Positions 26,351 through 33,590 of a stretch of DNA of 64,000 bases are shown here, piece by piece (the first letter of the stretch is position 1; each line of letters begins with the position of its first letter). A program made the position numbers and the translations under genes. The notes beneath the pieces are model-generated. The model saw nothing but the letters and a program-made list of their open reading frames with translations. It was not told the origin of the DNA and searched no databases. Source of the stretch: Rhizobium bangladeshense (GTDB lineage Bacteria; Pseudomonadota; Alphaproteobacteria; Rhizobiales; Rhizobiaceae); assembly GCF_001662075.1 (NCBI RefSeq), contig NZ_LYPL01000006.1, positions 248,001-312,000 of the forward strand. The letters are read 5' to 3'.

Positions 26351-26540
26351 GTGCGCTGATGCATGTCGCCCGGAAATGTACAGCGGTTCCGGGCGACATG
26401 CATAAAAACAAAGGGCTAATGCATATCGCCCGGAAGTGTGAAGCGGTTCCGGGATAACGATATGCATAAAAACAAAGTGCTAACGCATATCGCCCGAAAG
26501 TGTGAAGCGGTTCCGGGACAACGATATGCATAAAACAAGA
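26351..26540. repeat. Three tandem palindromic repeats (62-64 bp units)
   Basis: Units at 26351-26412, 26413-26476 and 26477-26540 share a head-to-tail pattern. Unit 1 forms a perfect 17-bp stem (26359-26375 with 26387-26403). Units 2 and 3 keep the two stem parts (GCATATCG/CGATATGC and CCCGGAA/TTCCGGG, or a near form) but carry a four-base ATAA or ACAA bulge on the 3' side. Each ends in CATAAAA(A)CAA. The array lies between DUF982 and the cyclase on the opposite strand. Confidence 0.85.
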
Positions 26541-26588
26541 GCTAAAGCGCGTCGCATAAATCAAATTCGATCCGACGCGCTCTAGCTC
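26539..26588. repeat. Separate 16-bp palindrome overlapping the cyclase stop codon
   Basis: GAGCTAAAGCGCGTCG (26539-26554) pairs with CGACGCGCTCTAGCTC (26573-26588) with one mismatch, around an 18-base AT-rich loop. The type (AAGCGCGTCG...CGACGCGCTT) is common between genes in Rhizobium. It covers the stop codon of the minus-strand cyclase and may act as its 3' stabilising hairpin. Confidence 0.75.
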
Positions 26589-27418
26589 AGGTGCTGGCTG
26601 GCGTTGCTCCAGTCGCATCGGAAAACCAGCATCGGCTTGGAAAATCCCTTGAGCCGGCGGCGCGTCGCGTGGGCGAAGACATCGGTCGCGCCATATTCCC
26701 TGAAAATATTCTCCGACACCAGGATCTGGTCGCTGGCGGCTGCCGCGCAGAGGCGGGCCGCCAGTTGCACGGTCGAGCCGAAAAGGTCGTTGCTGTCCTC
26801 GACCGGCTCGCCGCAATCCAGCCCGATGCGGATATGGATCGGCTGGGCATTGTTGCCGCCGTTGTAATGTTGGAATTCCTGCTGGATCGCCATGGCGCAT
26901 TCGACGGCTGCCGTTGTCGCCGCGAAAGCCGCCATGATGCCGTCGCCGGTGTGCTTGACTTCGCGGCCTGATTTTTTGCCGAGGCATCGGCGCACGATTG
27001 CGTCGTGGGCCCGGACCAGCTCGGTCCCCATGCGGTCGCCGAGGCGCGCCGTCATCTCGGTCGAGCCGACGATATCGGTAAAGAGGATCGCCCGGTGGCC
27101 GGGATCCATTTGCGGCGACGACTGGCCGGGCGCCGGATCAGGGTCATTGATGCGGCCGAGAAAGGCCTCGACCGCCGACAGAGCCACCTCGACGATCTCA
27201 TTGGCGACAAAGCCGTGCGCCTCGCGATGCACGCATTGGACGGTTTCCATATCGGGCGCATCCACCAGGCAGAAGGCCGTCCCGCGCCGCTCGTCGAACC
27301 AGTAGGTAAGGAACTTGACGCCGTATCGATCCTGAATGTCGATATCCATGCGATGCGCCTGGGCAACCTCGGCGGGCGAGGTACCTTCGAGATAGTGCCG
27401 GTCCATGAAGATGGGCAT
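26582..27418 (-). CDS. Class III nucleotide cyclase with N-terminal DUF4242 (SCO4226-like) domain
   Basis: A 278-residue soluble protein. Residues 1-90 are a DUF4242 domain (MPIFMDRHYLEGTSPAEVAQ, then YWFDERRGTAFCLVDAPDME), a ferredoxin-like fold that binds nickel in SCO4226. A linker leads to a class III cyclase domain with metal Asp residues in ILFTDIVGSTEMTARLGD and VKHTGDGIMAAF, then IGLDCGEPVEDSNDLFGSTV. GGGAGG seven bases before ATG 27418 fixes the start; the frame runs on to 27625 but lacks support. The architecture suggests cAMP production controlled by metal or a small ligand, an inference from domain order. Confidence 0.83.
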   Translation of the reverse strand: MPIFMDRHYLEGTSPAEVAQAHRMDIDIQDRYGVKFLTYWFDERRGTAFCLVDAPDMETVQCVHREAHGFVANEIVEVALSAVEAFLGRINDPDPAPGQSSPQMDPGHRAILFTDIVGSTEMTARLGDRMGTELVRAHDAIVRRCLGKKSGREVKHTGDGIMAAFAATTAAVECAMAIQQEFQHYNGGNNAQPIHIRIGLDCGEPVEDSNDLFGSTVQLAARLCAAAASDQILVSENIFREYGATDVFAHATRRRLKGFSKPMLVFRCDWSNASQHLS

Positions 27419-27834
27419 CGCGCGTCCTCCCAGATCCGCCGCGTGCAAGAAACGGCATTGTACGATCTGGATGCCTCGCCGTCCACCTTCGGGACAATCA
27501 GCGATGCATCGTGGCGCTGCGTTGCTTCCGGAAAGGGAACGCGTTGCTGCATATCCGGTAGAATATGCAAGAAAATAGCCAGTTTTAACGAGTAGGCTCG
27601 ATACGCTAAGTCTGATATTTACCATAATCTGTCATTTAATGACTGATTGCAGGGTTACCGGACCCCTCGAGAGGCTTCAGGCGTTTCCCGTTCTCAGGCT
27701 TCGCCCGCCGGATCCTGGTTGGAGAGACATGTCTGTCGCGGCTATGATTGGCCAAGATCGAAAAGCCGCCGCCAACGGCACGCAAATTGCATATCATCGA
27801 TTAGCTCGCCGAAATTAGGAAAAGCTGTAGCAAA
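27419..27834. other. Divergent intergenic region, no gene called
   Basis: About 415 bases between the minus-strand cyclase and the plus-strand DUF982 gene. It is more AT-rich than its neighbours near 27570-27650, where promoters are expected. A 63-codon frame at 27647-27838 has no supporting signal. Confidence 0.35.
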
Positions 27835-28092
27835 GTGAGACAGACGGCACATTTTCGACCGGTCGGCCTGGCCTCGATGGGGCTCGGGCACTATGCCGTT
27901 ATTAACTCTGTGTGGGATGCCGCGCGCACGCTCCTCTATGACTGGCCGGTGGACGATGGCGAGGAATATTTCGAAGCCGTCAAATCCTGCCTGGATGCGA
28001 TCATCGGCGATCTGCCACCGGATCATGTGCGGGCCGCCTTTGTCAGGGCTGCGCAGGAGGCGGGCATCGCCGTCATAGAAGCCGCCGACTGA
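27835..28092 (+). CDS. DUF982 protein
   Basis: An 85-residue DUF982 protein with FRPVGLASMGLGHYAVINSV, WDAARTLLYDWPVDDGEEYF, then AVKSCLDAIIGDLPPDHVRA and the end QEAGIAVIEAAD. The GTG at 27835 is kept because the first beta-strand (FRPVGLAS) is part of the family pattern; an ATG at 27877 would remove it. The ribosome-binding site is weak (TTAGGAAAAG is far upstream). It is closer in sequence style to the frameshifted 17044 copy than to 25997. Confidence 0.75.
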   Translation: MRQTAHFRPVGLASMGLGHYAVINSVWDAARTLLYDWPVDDGEEYFEAVKSCLDAIIGDLPPDHVRAAFVRAAQEAGIAVIEAAD

Positions 28093-28207
28093 ACAGCGGC
28101 CGCATCTCGATCTCCGTTTTCTCTCGTTTCCACGTGAGGGTCCCGCGCGCTTGACTTCTGCGTGCAAGGGTCTAAATTAGAACAAAGCAGGAACACTGGA
28201 GATGGTC

Positions 28208-28378
28208 ATGACACATACGGAACAGGTGATTGCCAACGCCCTGGCCCTCGTCGAAGCCTCCCGCGCGGCCCGCGAACGGGATCAGCAGCGTCGCGCCGCC
28301 TGGCAGAAAAAGGTCGAACTCAGCCGGCCGCTGCCGCCTTTGCCGCGGCCGGTCCAATTGCCGCTGGCACTGAACTGA
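28208..28378 (+). CDS. Small basic protein, 56 residues
   Basis: A frame starting MTHTEQVIANALALVEASRA with GGAG six bases upstream; a preceding in-frame ATG at 28202 is too close to that site. It is Arg/Ala-rich in the middle (ARERDQQRRAAWQKK) and ends in a Pro-rich tail. Its TGA overlaps the ATG of the next gene (TGATG), which implies translational coupling. No family was recognised. Confidence 0.55.
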   Translation: MTHTEQVIANALALVEASRAARERDQQRRAAWQKKVELSRPLPPLPRPVQLPLALN

Positions 28379-28614
28379 TGCAGCCGGCAAAGCCATTCAG
28401 CCCCGATCCGACTTTCTCCACGCCGGTTTGGCCTGATCGAGCATGGGAGGTGGAGGCCGTGCTCGCCTGGCATGACGACGATGCAAAGGCGGCGATCCGC
28501 ACGCTGCTCGACGACTGCAGGCATCTGCGCCAGCAACTGGCGCTGGCGGAAAGCGTGATGAGCCGCGGAATGGCCCGCGGCTGGACACCGCGATACGAAC
28601 GCGACGCACTCTAA
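28378..28614 (+). CDS. Small protein coupled to the preceding gene, 78 residues
   Basis: Starts MQPAKPFSPDPTFSTP; the C-terminal half is helical (WHDDDAKAAIRTLLDDCRHL, then RQQLALAESVMSRGMARGW). The ATG overlaps the stop of the upstream small gene by one base. A longer frame upstream to 28162 reads through the first gene in the wrong frame and is not used. Function unknown. Similar short paired ORFs are common in rhizobial accessory DNA. Confidence 0.55.
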   Translation: MQPAKPFSPDPTFSTPVWPDRAWEVEAVLAWHDDDAKAAIRTLLDDCRHLRQQLALAESVMSRGMARGWTPRYERDAL

Positions 28615-28776
28615 AACGTGCCTGCCCGTGATATCAGTGACGATATCGGTAATGGCGCCGAGGAAGCGCAAAAGGGCGGCTGATCGAACCCGCAGAGAAG
28701 GCGGCGGGCATCCGAGGGTGTAGAATGTCCGCCGCGCCACCCTGGAACTGCGAGTTTGGTTCTGACCTGGAAGACT

Positions 28777-29325
28777 CTAGTCGACCGGCGTCACGCGCGT
28801 CCAAAAGGCGTTGAACACGATCGAATCGAAGAAGGCCGAGGCACGGACGATACGGCCGTCGCGCATGTCGAGAAACCAGGCATAGGTGTTTGCGTAGGGC
28901 TCTCCGTCGCGGGCGACGCCGCGGGCGTCGAAAAAGACGATCACAGTGTCGCCGTCGACATATACGTTGCGGATCGCCGGCTTCAGCGGTGTCTTCATTC
29001 GGGCGTTAAACGGGCGGATCACCTCATGCAGGAATGCCTCGCGGCTGGGATAGGTCTTCGATGCCAGCGAATAGCCCTCGATTGTCCAGCGGGCGTCGTC
29101 GGCGAGGAGATCATAAGGACTGCCTGTACCGGCCGCCCAGGCTTCGAATCCAGCCTCGACGGCTGCCTTGTTGCGGCGTTCGGTTTCAGTCAGAGACTGC
29201 GCTGCGGCGCGAGCTTCGAGCCCGCCCAGAGCAAGGATGGCGGCAGCGATGCCGAAGGTTGCATTGAAGATGCGCCTGGCCAGGGATTGCGGGCGGCATA
29301 CGGTTGCCGTTGCAGTGTAGGACAT
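28777..29325 (-). CDS. SnoaL/NTF2-like secreted protein
   Basis: A 182-residue protein. After a twin-basic N-terminus (MSYTATATVCRPQSLARRIF) and a hydrophobic stretch ending in GGLEARAAA comes a SnoaL-like domain: AAVEAGFEAWAAGTGSPYDL, then DDARWTIEGYSLASKTYPSR and VIVFFDARGVARDGEPYANT. These cone-shaped folds act as cyclases, isomerases or ligand binders. GGAG is seven bases before the ATG. It is last in a probable four-gene minus-strand group with SDR, GlcG-like and AraC genes. Confidence 0.8.
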   Translation of the reverse strand: MSYTATATVCRPQSLARRIFNATFGIAAAILALGGLEARAAAQSLTETERRNKAAVEAGFEAWAAGTGSPYDLLADDARWTIEGYSLASKTYPSREAFLHEVIRPFNARMKTPLKPAIRNVYVDGDTVIVFFDARGVARDGEPYANTYAWFLDMRDGRIVRASAFFDSIVFNAFWTRVTPVD

Positions 29326-29405
29326 GGTTTTCTCCAGAGGGTAAACGAGTGGGGCGACACCCGCTGGCCGGGTGCCGCTTGCGGCGCTCGCCGCCAGCAA
29401 TCTGC

Positions 29406-30209
29406 TTAGATCTGGTTTTCCCAGGCTCTCAGCTGATGCTCCTTCAGCATGTCCTCGATGACCTTCGGAACGACGTTGCGGAACCTGCCGGTGTCGGCCG
29501 GAACGACTTCGATCATCCGATCGATCATTTCCTTCGGATCCATCTTGCCTTCGGGCGTTGCGAAGAAATCGTCGAAACCCTTTCGCAGATCTGCGCGCTT
29601 GGTGAAGTTCTTGCTGTCATCCAGCCAGCGGAACGGATTGTCCGCCATCGTCTCGTTGTAGCCGGTGTAGTAGGCGCCCGGATTGATCGTCTGGATCTTG
29701 ATGCCATAAGGTGCGAGTTCCTGCTGCAGCGCTTCGGCGATCGATTCCAACGCGTGCTTGGTGGAGACATAAGTGCCCCAGTTGGCCGGAGTGAAGAGGC
29801 CGCCCATCGAGGAGGTGAACACGACTTTGCCCCTCTTGCCTTCGCGCACCCATCTCTGGACGACGCCTTGAGTCAGCACCAGCGGCAGGAAGACGTTGAC
29901 TTCGTAGTTCTTGCGAACAAGTTCGATCGGGATTTCCCAAACCGGGCCGGCTTCGCCCATGCCGGCATTGTTCCAAAGAACGTCAAAATCCCAGCTTTGC
30001 GCTTGCTTGATGTCGTAGGGATCGGTGAGGTCGAGCCGCTCGATACGGACGTTCTTGAGGCCGAGGGAGGCGACCTCCTCACGCAGCGGCGTAACCTGCG
30101 AGGAAACCTGCGTGGTCGCGATGATGCTGTGGCCGTTCCTGGCCATGCCGATGGCGGCGCCCTTGCCGAAGCCGGAGCCTGCGCCAGTGATCAAAATGGT
30201 CTTGCTCAT
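29406..30209 (-). CDS. Short-chain dehydrogenase/reductase
   Basis: A 267-residue classical SDR. It has the cofactor motif ITGAGSGFGKGAAIGMARNG, NAG in LWNNAGMGEAG, catalytic Ser in VFTSSMGGLF and the YxxxK motif YVSTK. It oxidises or reduces an alcohol/carbonyl with NAD(P)(H); the substrate is unknown. The C-terminal 60 residues (DPKEMIDRMIEVVPADTGRF and on) are longer than in the shortest SDRs. Downstream of the GlcG-like gene by 54 bases, so likely co-transcribed. Confidence 0.9.
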   Translation of the reverse strand: MSKTILITGAGSGFGKGAAIGMARNGHSIIATTQVSSQVTPLREEVASLGLKNVRIERLDLTDPYDIKQAQSWDFDVLWNNAGMGEAGPVWEIPIELVRKNYEVNVFLPLVLTQGVVQRWVREGKRGKVVFTSSMGGLFTPANWGTYVSTKHALESIAEALQQELAPYGIKIQTINPGAYYTGYNETMADNPFRWLDDSKNFTKRADLRKGFDDFFATPEGKMDPKEMIDRMIEVVPADTGRFRNVVPKVIEDMLKEHQLRAWENQI

Positions 30210-30263
30210 GAGACATTCCTTTCGATGGTTTCGGGTTGGTGGAAATCAAGTCTTGGCACAGCA

Positions 30264-30662
30264 TCACGCGACGGCCGCAGCCGCTGCCTGCGCGATTTCG
30301 AGATCCTGTGGAACCGCTCCGCCGGAAACGCCAACGGCGCCGATCACCGTGCCATCGCGGCCAAGGAGCGAGATGCCGCCGGCAAAGGGAGTTAGGCCGC
30401 CATTGGATAGTTCGAGGGCATGGGCGGGAGCGCCGGGCTTGCAATATTCCCAGACGGCCTCGCTTGTCGTTTGAAACAATACGGCCGTTCGCGCTTTGCC
30501 TATAGCGAGGTCGATCGAGCCGAGCACTGCGCCGTCCATTCGGCTGAACGCCTTGAGATGCGCTCCGGCGTCCAAGACCGTGATATTGACCCGCACACCG
30601 ATCTCATTAGCCCGCGCCTCACCTGCGGCGATGACCCTGCGAGCTTCGTCAATGGTAATCAT
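30264..30662 (-). CDS. GlcG/HbpS family protein
   Basis: A 132-residue protein of the HbpS/GlcG (DUF336) fold: MITIDEARRVIAAGEARANE, then VNITVLDAGAHLKAFSRMDG, GSIDLAIGKARTAVLFQTTS and the glycine-rich IGAVGVSGGAVPQDLEIAQA. Members bind heme or flavin, or accompany oxidation operons. The start at 30662 follows a GAGGAG site; the frame runs on to 30797 without one. It is placed with an SDR and a SnoaL protein, suggesting an oxidative catabolic or detoxifying unit. Confidence 0.85.
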   Translation of the reverse strand: MITIDEARRVIAAGEARANEIGVRVNITVLDAGAHLKAFSRMDGAVLGSIDLAIGKARTAVLFQTTSEAVWEYCKPGAPAHALELSNGGLTPFAGGISLLGRDGTVIGAVGVSGGAVPQDLEIAQAAAAAVA

Positions 30663-30827
30663 CTCCTGTCTCCTCTTTTCGCTCGGGGGCTGGCGCTCCT
30701 CGCTCGATGAGACAGGTGTATATAGGCGGAACCGGTCTGCAGTATTTTCAGCTCTTGCTGCGCTATGCGCAAATCTTGCGCTCCGGCGTGCCGGCATGCG
30801 CAGACGGCGAACTATATCCGGTGGCGG

Positions 30828-31715
30828 CTAACCGGTGATGAGCGCCCGGTATTGGCCGGGCGTCAAGCCGGTCATCTTACGGAAGACCCGGGTGAAATTC
30901 GCCTGCGAGCCGAAGCCGGTATCGAGCGCGATCTCCACGAGCGAGGACCGTGCGAGCCGCAGCTTTTCCTTGGCTGCTTCGATCCGTCGCTCGGTGACGT
31001 AGCGATGCGGCGTCAGGCCGGTAGCCTTGCGAAACATGCGGGCGAAATGAAAGGGGCTGAGGCAAGCTTCCGCGGCAAGGTCATCCAGCGAGATTTCTGC
31101 CGCGACGCGGGCTTCAATGAAATCGAAGACGCGTTGCAGCCTTTTTGGGTCGACATTCGGCGCCTGTGCGGCGGGTTGCCAGCGAACAGACGAATAGGTG
31201 CCGAGCAGGTGCGCCGCCAGCGCCATCTGAAGGCCGTCGAGGAAGAGTCGATCAGTAGGCTCAAGGCTTCTGTTCAACAAGCCCCGAAAGAGCTGACCGA
31301 TCTGCAGCACCGTTGGGTCGGGGACGCCGCCGGCATAGGCGAGCTGCACCTTGGCCGGGTCGATGTCGAAATTTGAAAGCGCGCTCTCACCGACGAGCGA
31401 CGGCGGCAGGAAGATATGGAGGGACTCGGGCATGGTACCCATGATTTCTACGCCGCTCTCATGGACACCCGCCGGACATATCCAAGCGACACCGGGGCGA
31501 GCGATCGCTTCCCGCCTGTGGCCATCACCAGTCCACCTAATCTTCGACTGACCCGAGAGCAGGACGGCTATTTCCGTGCACTCGAGTGTAAGGTCAACCT
31601 GCCAGCCCGGATCGAAATGCCTGAGTTCGACCTGCAGCGATGAGCAATCAACAAGCCCGCCCACTCGCTCGCTGGTCCGATACTTTCTGTCCCCTTGCGA
31701 TTCTCCGAAAGACAT
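30828..31715 (-). CDS. AraC-family transcriptional regulator
   Basis: A 295-residue regulator. The N-terminal about 170 residues are a cupin-like sensing domain (LTLECTEIAVLLSGQSKIRW). The C-terminal 100 residues hold the two AraC helix-turn-helices: ISLDDLAAEACLSPFHFARM with FRKATGLTPHRYV, and SLVEIALDTGFGSQANFTRV with FRKMTGLTPGQY. It precedes the GlcG-SDR-SnoaL genes on the same strand and likely controls them. The start MSFGESQGDR is a choice; the frame is open to 31808 and no strong ribosome-binding site is seen for either. Confidence 0.88.
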   Translation of the reverse strand: MSFGESQGDRKYRTSERVGGLVDCSSLQVELRHFDPGWQVDLTLECTEIAVLLSGQSKIRWTGDGHRREAIARPGVAWICPAGVHESGVEIMGTMPESLHIFLPPSLVGESALSNFDIDPAKVQLAYAGGVPDPTVLQIGQLFRGLLNRSLEPTDRLFLDGLQMALAAHLLGTYSSVRWQPAAQAPNVDPKRLQRVFDFIEARVAAEISLDDLAAEACLSPFHFARMFRKATGLTPHRYVTERRIEAAKEKLRLARSSLVEIALDTGFGSQANFTRVFRKMTGLTPGQYRALITG

Positions 31716-32254
31716 GTGGCATCCACGCCGTGAAGATAGATATAAATTCGAGTTGTTCGATCTCGGCAGGCCGGATGCCGCGTCGCGCTGCCGGCAATCT
31801 GCAATCAACTTTGATTAATTGTATGAATAACTTCCGGGAGCGCCGCATTGCTGTGAGGTGCCCGAGTATTACGATTAGTATTTTTGGCTGAAATTCAGGG
31901 AAGCGCAAGTCCCCTGGCGCCAGGCGCTACCGCATCCTTCTTGCGGCTTCGCCACCAAGCATGTCGGCCGCCATGGATGCCGCTGATCATGCTTTGGGAT
32001 GGCCGAAGGGGCATCGCCTGGAGGCAACGGCCATCGCGCGAAAGTCCGGCGAAATCGGGGCTGTCAGTTCGCTCAGGTAGAATGGTATTGCAATTGACCC
32101 TCAGGTCTCGTGATAGAGCTATGGTGGGTATGAGGGCAACACGCTGACATGCCGATTGCAACAGAACAGGTAGCGTGCACCAACGCCATTGCGCTAAACC
32201 GGCTGCAATGATCTTCTGGCGCTTCTTCAGGTCAACGCTTTCCGGTGATTCCCG
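31716..32254. other. Intergenic region, no supported gene
   Basis: About 540 bases between the AraC regulator and the DUF2938 gene. Overlapping 80-90 codon frames on both strands (31884-32147 plus, 31895-32161 minus) have low-complexity composition and no ribosome-binding site. The part 31905-32085 is of a kind seen as dispersed intergenic sequence in Rhizobium, which I recall only from general impression. Confidence 0.35.
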
Positions 32255-32734
32255 ATGTTCGATATTCTATTGCGCGGCCTGGCGATCGGCGCCGGCGCAA
32301 CCATCCTCATGGACCTCTGGGCGATCGTGCTTACCAAGGTCTTCGGCCAGACGCCGCCCAACTGGGCGCCGGTCGGCCGCTGGTTCTGGCATCTTCGCCG
32401 CGGCAAGGTCTTTCATGACAACATCGCCGATGCCGCACCTTATGCTGGGGAATTGGCGCTCGGCTGGATCAGCCACTACGCCGTCGGCATTCTCTATGGC
32501 GTGATCTTCGCGATCATCATGGGGCAGGGTTGGCTCGCTACACCGACATTTCTCCCCGCCTGGATCTTCGGCATCATCACCGTCGGGGCAGGGTGGTTCC
32601 TGCTGCAGCCCGGCCTCGGCCTCGGCTGGGCGGCTTCCAGACATCCGAAGCCGATGAAGGTCCGGTGCTTTAATCTGCTTGCGCATACTGTGTTTGCGCT
32701 GGGGCTATTTGGGACGGCGTTGATCATTCGCTAA
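32255..32734 (+). CDS. DUF2938 membrane protein
   Basis: A 159-residue inner-membrane protein with about four hydrophobic helices: GLAIGAGATILMDLWAIVLT, ISHYAVGILYGVIFAIIMG, LPAWIFGIITVGAGWFLLQP and LLAHTVFALGLFGTALII. The pattern NWAPVGRWFWHLRRG...LALGWISHYAVG is the DUF2938 signature. Function unknown. Length and start are typical. It is followed directly by a palindromic element and then by genes on the other strand. Confidence 0.85.
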   Translation: MFDILLRGLAIGAGATILMDLWAIVLTKVFGQTPPNWAPVGRWFWHLRRGKVFHDNIADAAPYAGELALGWISHYAVGILYGVIFAIIMGQGWLATPTFLPAWIFGIITVGAGWFLLQPGLGLGWAASRHPKPMKVRCFNLLAHTVFALGLFGTALIIR

Positions 32735-32735
32735 G

Positions 32736-32910
32736 CCAAAAACCCCTCCAAAAGGGGGAGGGACTATGCTGTGGCGTCCGGCGGCGACCGAAAGCAGAGG
32801 CCTTGCTGGCTGTTACCGTTCGACGGATAGATACGGTAGAGTTTATGTGAATCGGTGCGGCGTCTTAGTCCCTCCCCCTTGTGGGGAGGGGTTGGGGAGG
32901 GGTCTTTTGG
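32736..32910. mobile_element. MITE-like palindromic element, about 175 bp
   Basis: The outer ends are inverted repeats, CCAAAAACCCCTCC (32736-32749) against GGAGGGGTCTTTTGG at the right end, with a one-base gap. Inside them lies a perfect 15-bp inverted pair, AAGGGGGAGGGACTA (32752-32766) and TAGTCCCTCCCCCTT (32866-32880). The middle of about 100 bases has no ORF. Size and ends fit a miniature inverted-repeat element that cannot move by itself. No clear target-site duplication was found. Confidence 0.65.
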
Positions 32911-32931
32911 TTCCCCGCGAAAGGCCCTATC

Positions 32932-33573
32932 TCACCGCGCCGCCCAGTTCGCGCCGCGGCGGAAGATCGTCTTCATCTCGGGAACGTCGAATTCCTTGGC
33001 CTGATGGCCCAGCGAGGAATAGAAGACGCGGCCCTTGCCGTATTTGCGCTTCCAGACGACGGGCATGACGACGCCGTCGATCCAGTAGGCGTGCTCGCCG
33101 GTGAATTTGGTCGTCGCCAGAACCTCGTTCGACGGGTCGACATGCATGTAATATTGCTCCGACCGGTAGGGGAAATCGGAAATCCCCTCCATCAGCGGAT
33201 CGTCCGGCCGGGTGATGTTGACGGTATAGTCGATTATGTTGCCGGGATGGGCCACCCACTGGCCGCCGATGATGAATTGGTAGTCGACGGAGTCGCGGAA
33301 GGCGTCGCCCGCGCCGCCGTGATAACCGGCAATGCCGACGCCGCTTTCGATCGCCGCGGCGAGGTTCTTGACCTCCTCCTTCTCGATCTTCGACATCGTC
33401 ATGATCGGCACGACGAGGCTGAGATCATGGACGGAAGGGTCGGCAAGCGCCTCGGTGCCATGTTCGACATAGACCTTGAAACCGTCCTCCTCGAGCATCC
33501 CCTTGATGATTTCGGCGCATTCCTGCGGCTCATGCCCGCTCCAGCCGCCCCAGACGATCAGTGCTTCACGCAT
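32932..33573 (-). CDS. ThuA-like protein, sugar catabolism
   Basis: A 213-residue ThuA family protein (glutamine-amidotransferase-like fold): MREALIVWGGWSGHEPQECA, then the GVGIAGYHGGAGDAF turn, HPGNIIDYTVNI and WKRKYGKGRVFYSSLGHQAK. AGGAGG seven bases before ATG 33573 sets the start; an ATG at 33579 is too near the site. ThuA of Sinorhizobium takes part in trehalose/disaccharide use, and the family is now tied to 3-ketoglycoside metabolism. It precedes no other gene but follows the Gfo/Idh/MocA gene by 17 bases, forming a pair. Confidence 0.88.
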   Translation of the reverse strand: MREALIVWGGWSGHEPQECAEIIKGMLEEDGFKVYVEHGTEALADPSVHDLSLVVPIMTMSKIEKEEVKNLAAAIESGVGIAGYHGGAGDAFRDSVDYQFIIGGQWVAHPGNIIDYTVNITRPDDPLMEGISDFPYRSEQYYMHVDPSNEVLATTKFTGEHAYWIDGVVMPVVWKRKYGKGRVFYSSLGHQAKEFDVPEMKTIFRRGANWAAR

Positions 33574-33590
33574 AGTCATTCCTCCTGAAA

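Noticed and set aside
26351..26588. Tandem repeats considered as a CRISPR array
   Set aside because: The repeats are directly adjacent without unique spacers, each is itself a long hairpin, and no cas genes are in the window.
26055..26987. A 310-codon minus-strand frame crossing the hairpin array
   Set aside because: It reads through repeats and the cyclase in the wrong phase; repeated peptide units only mirror the DNA repeats.
31884..32161. Overlapping frames of 87 and 88 codons on both strands
   Set aside because: Neither has a start signal or motif; simultaneous frames on both strands are expected in such sequence.
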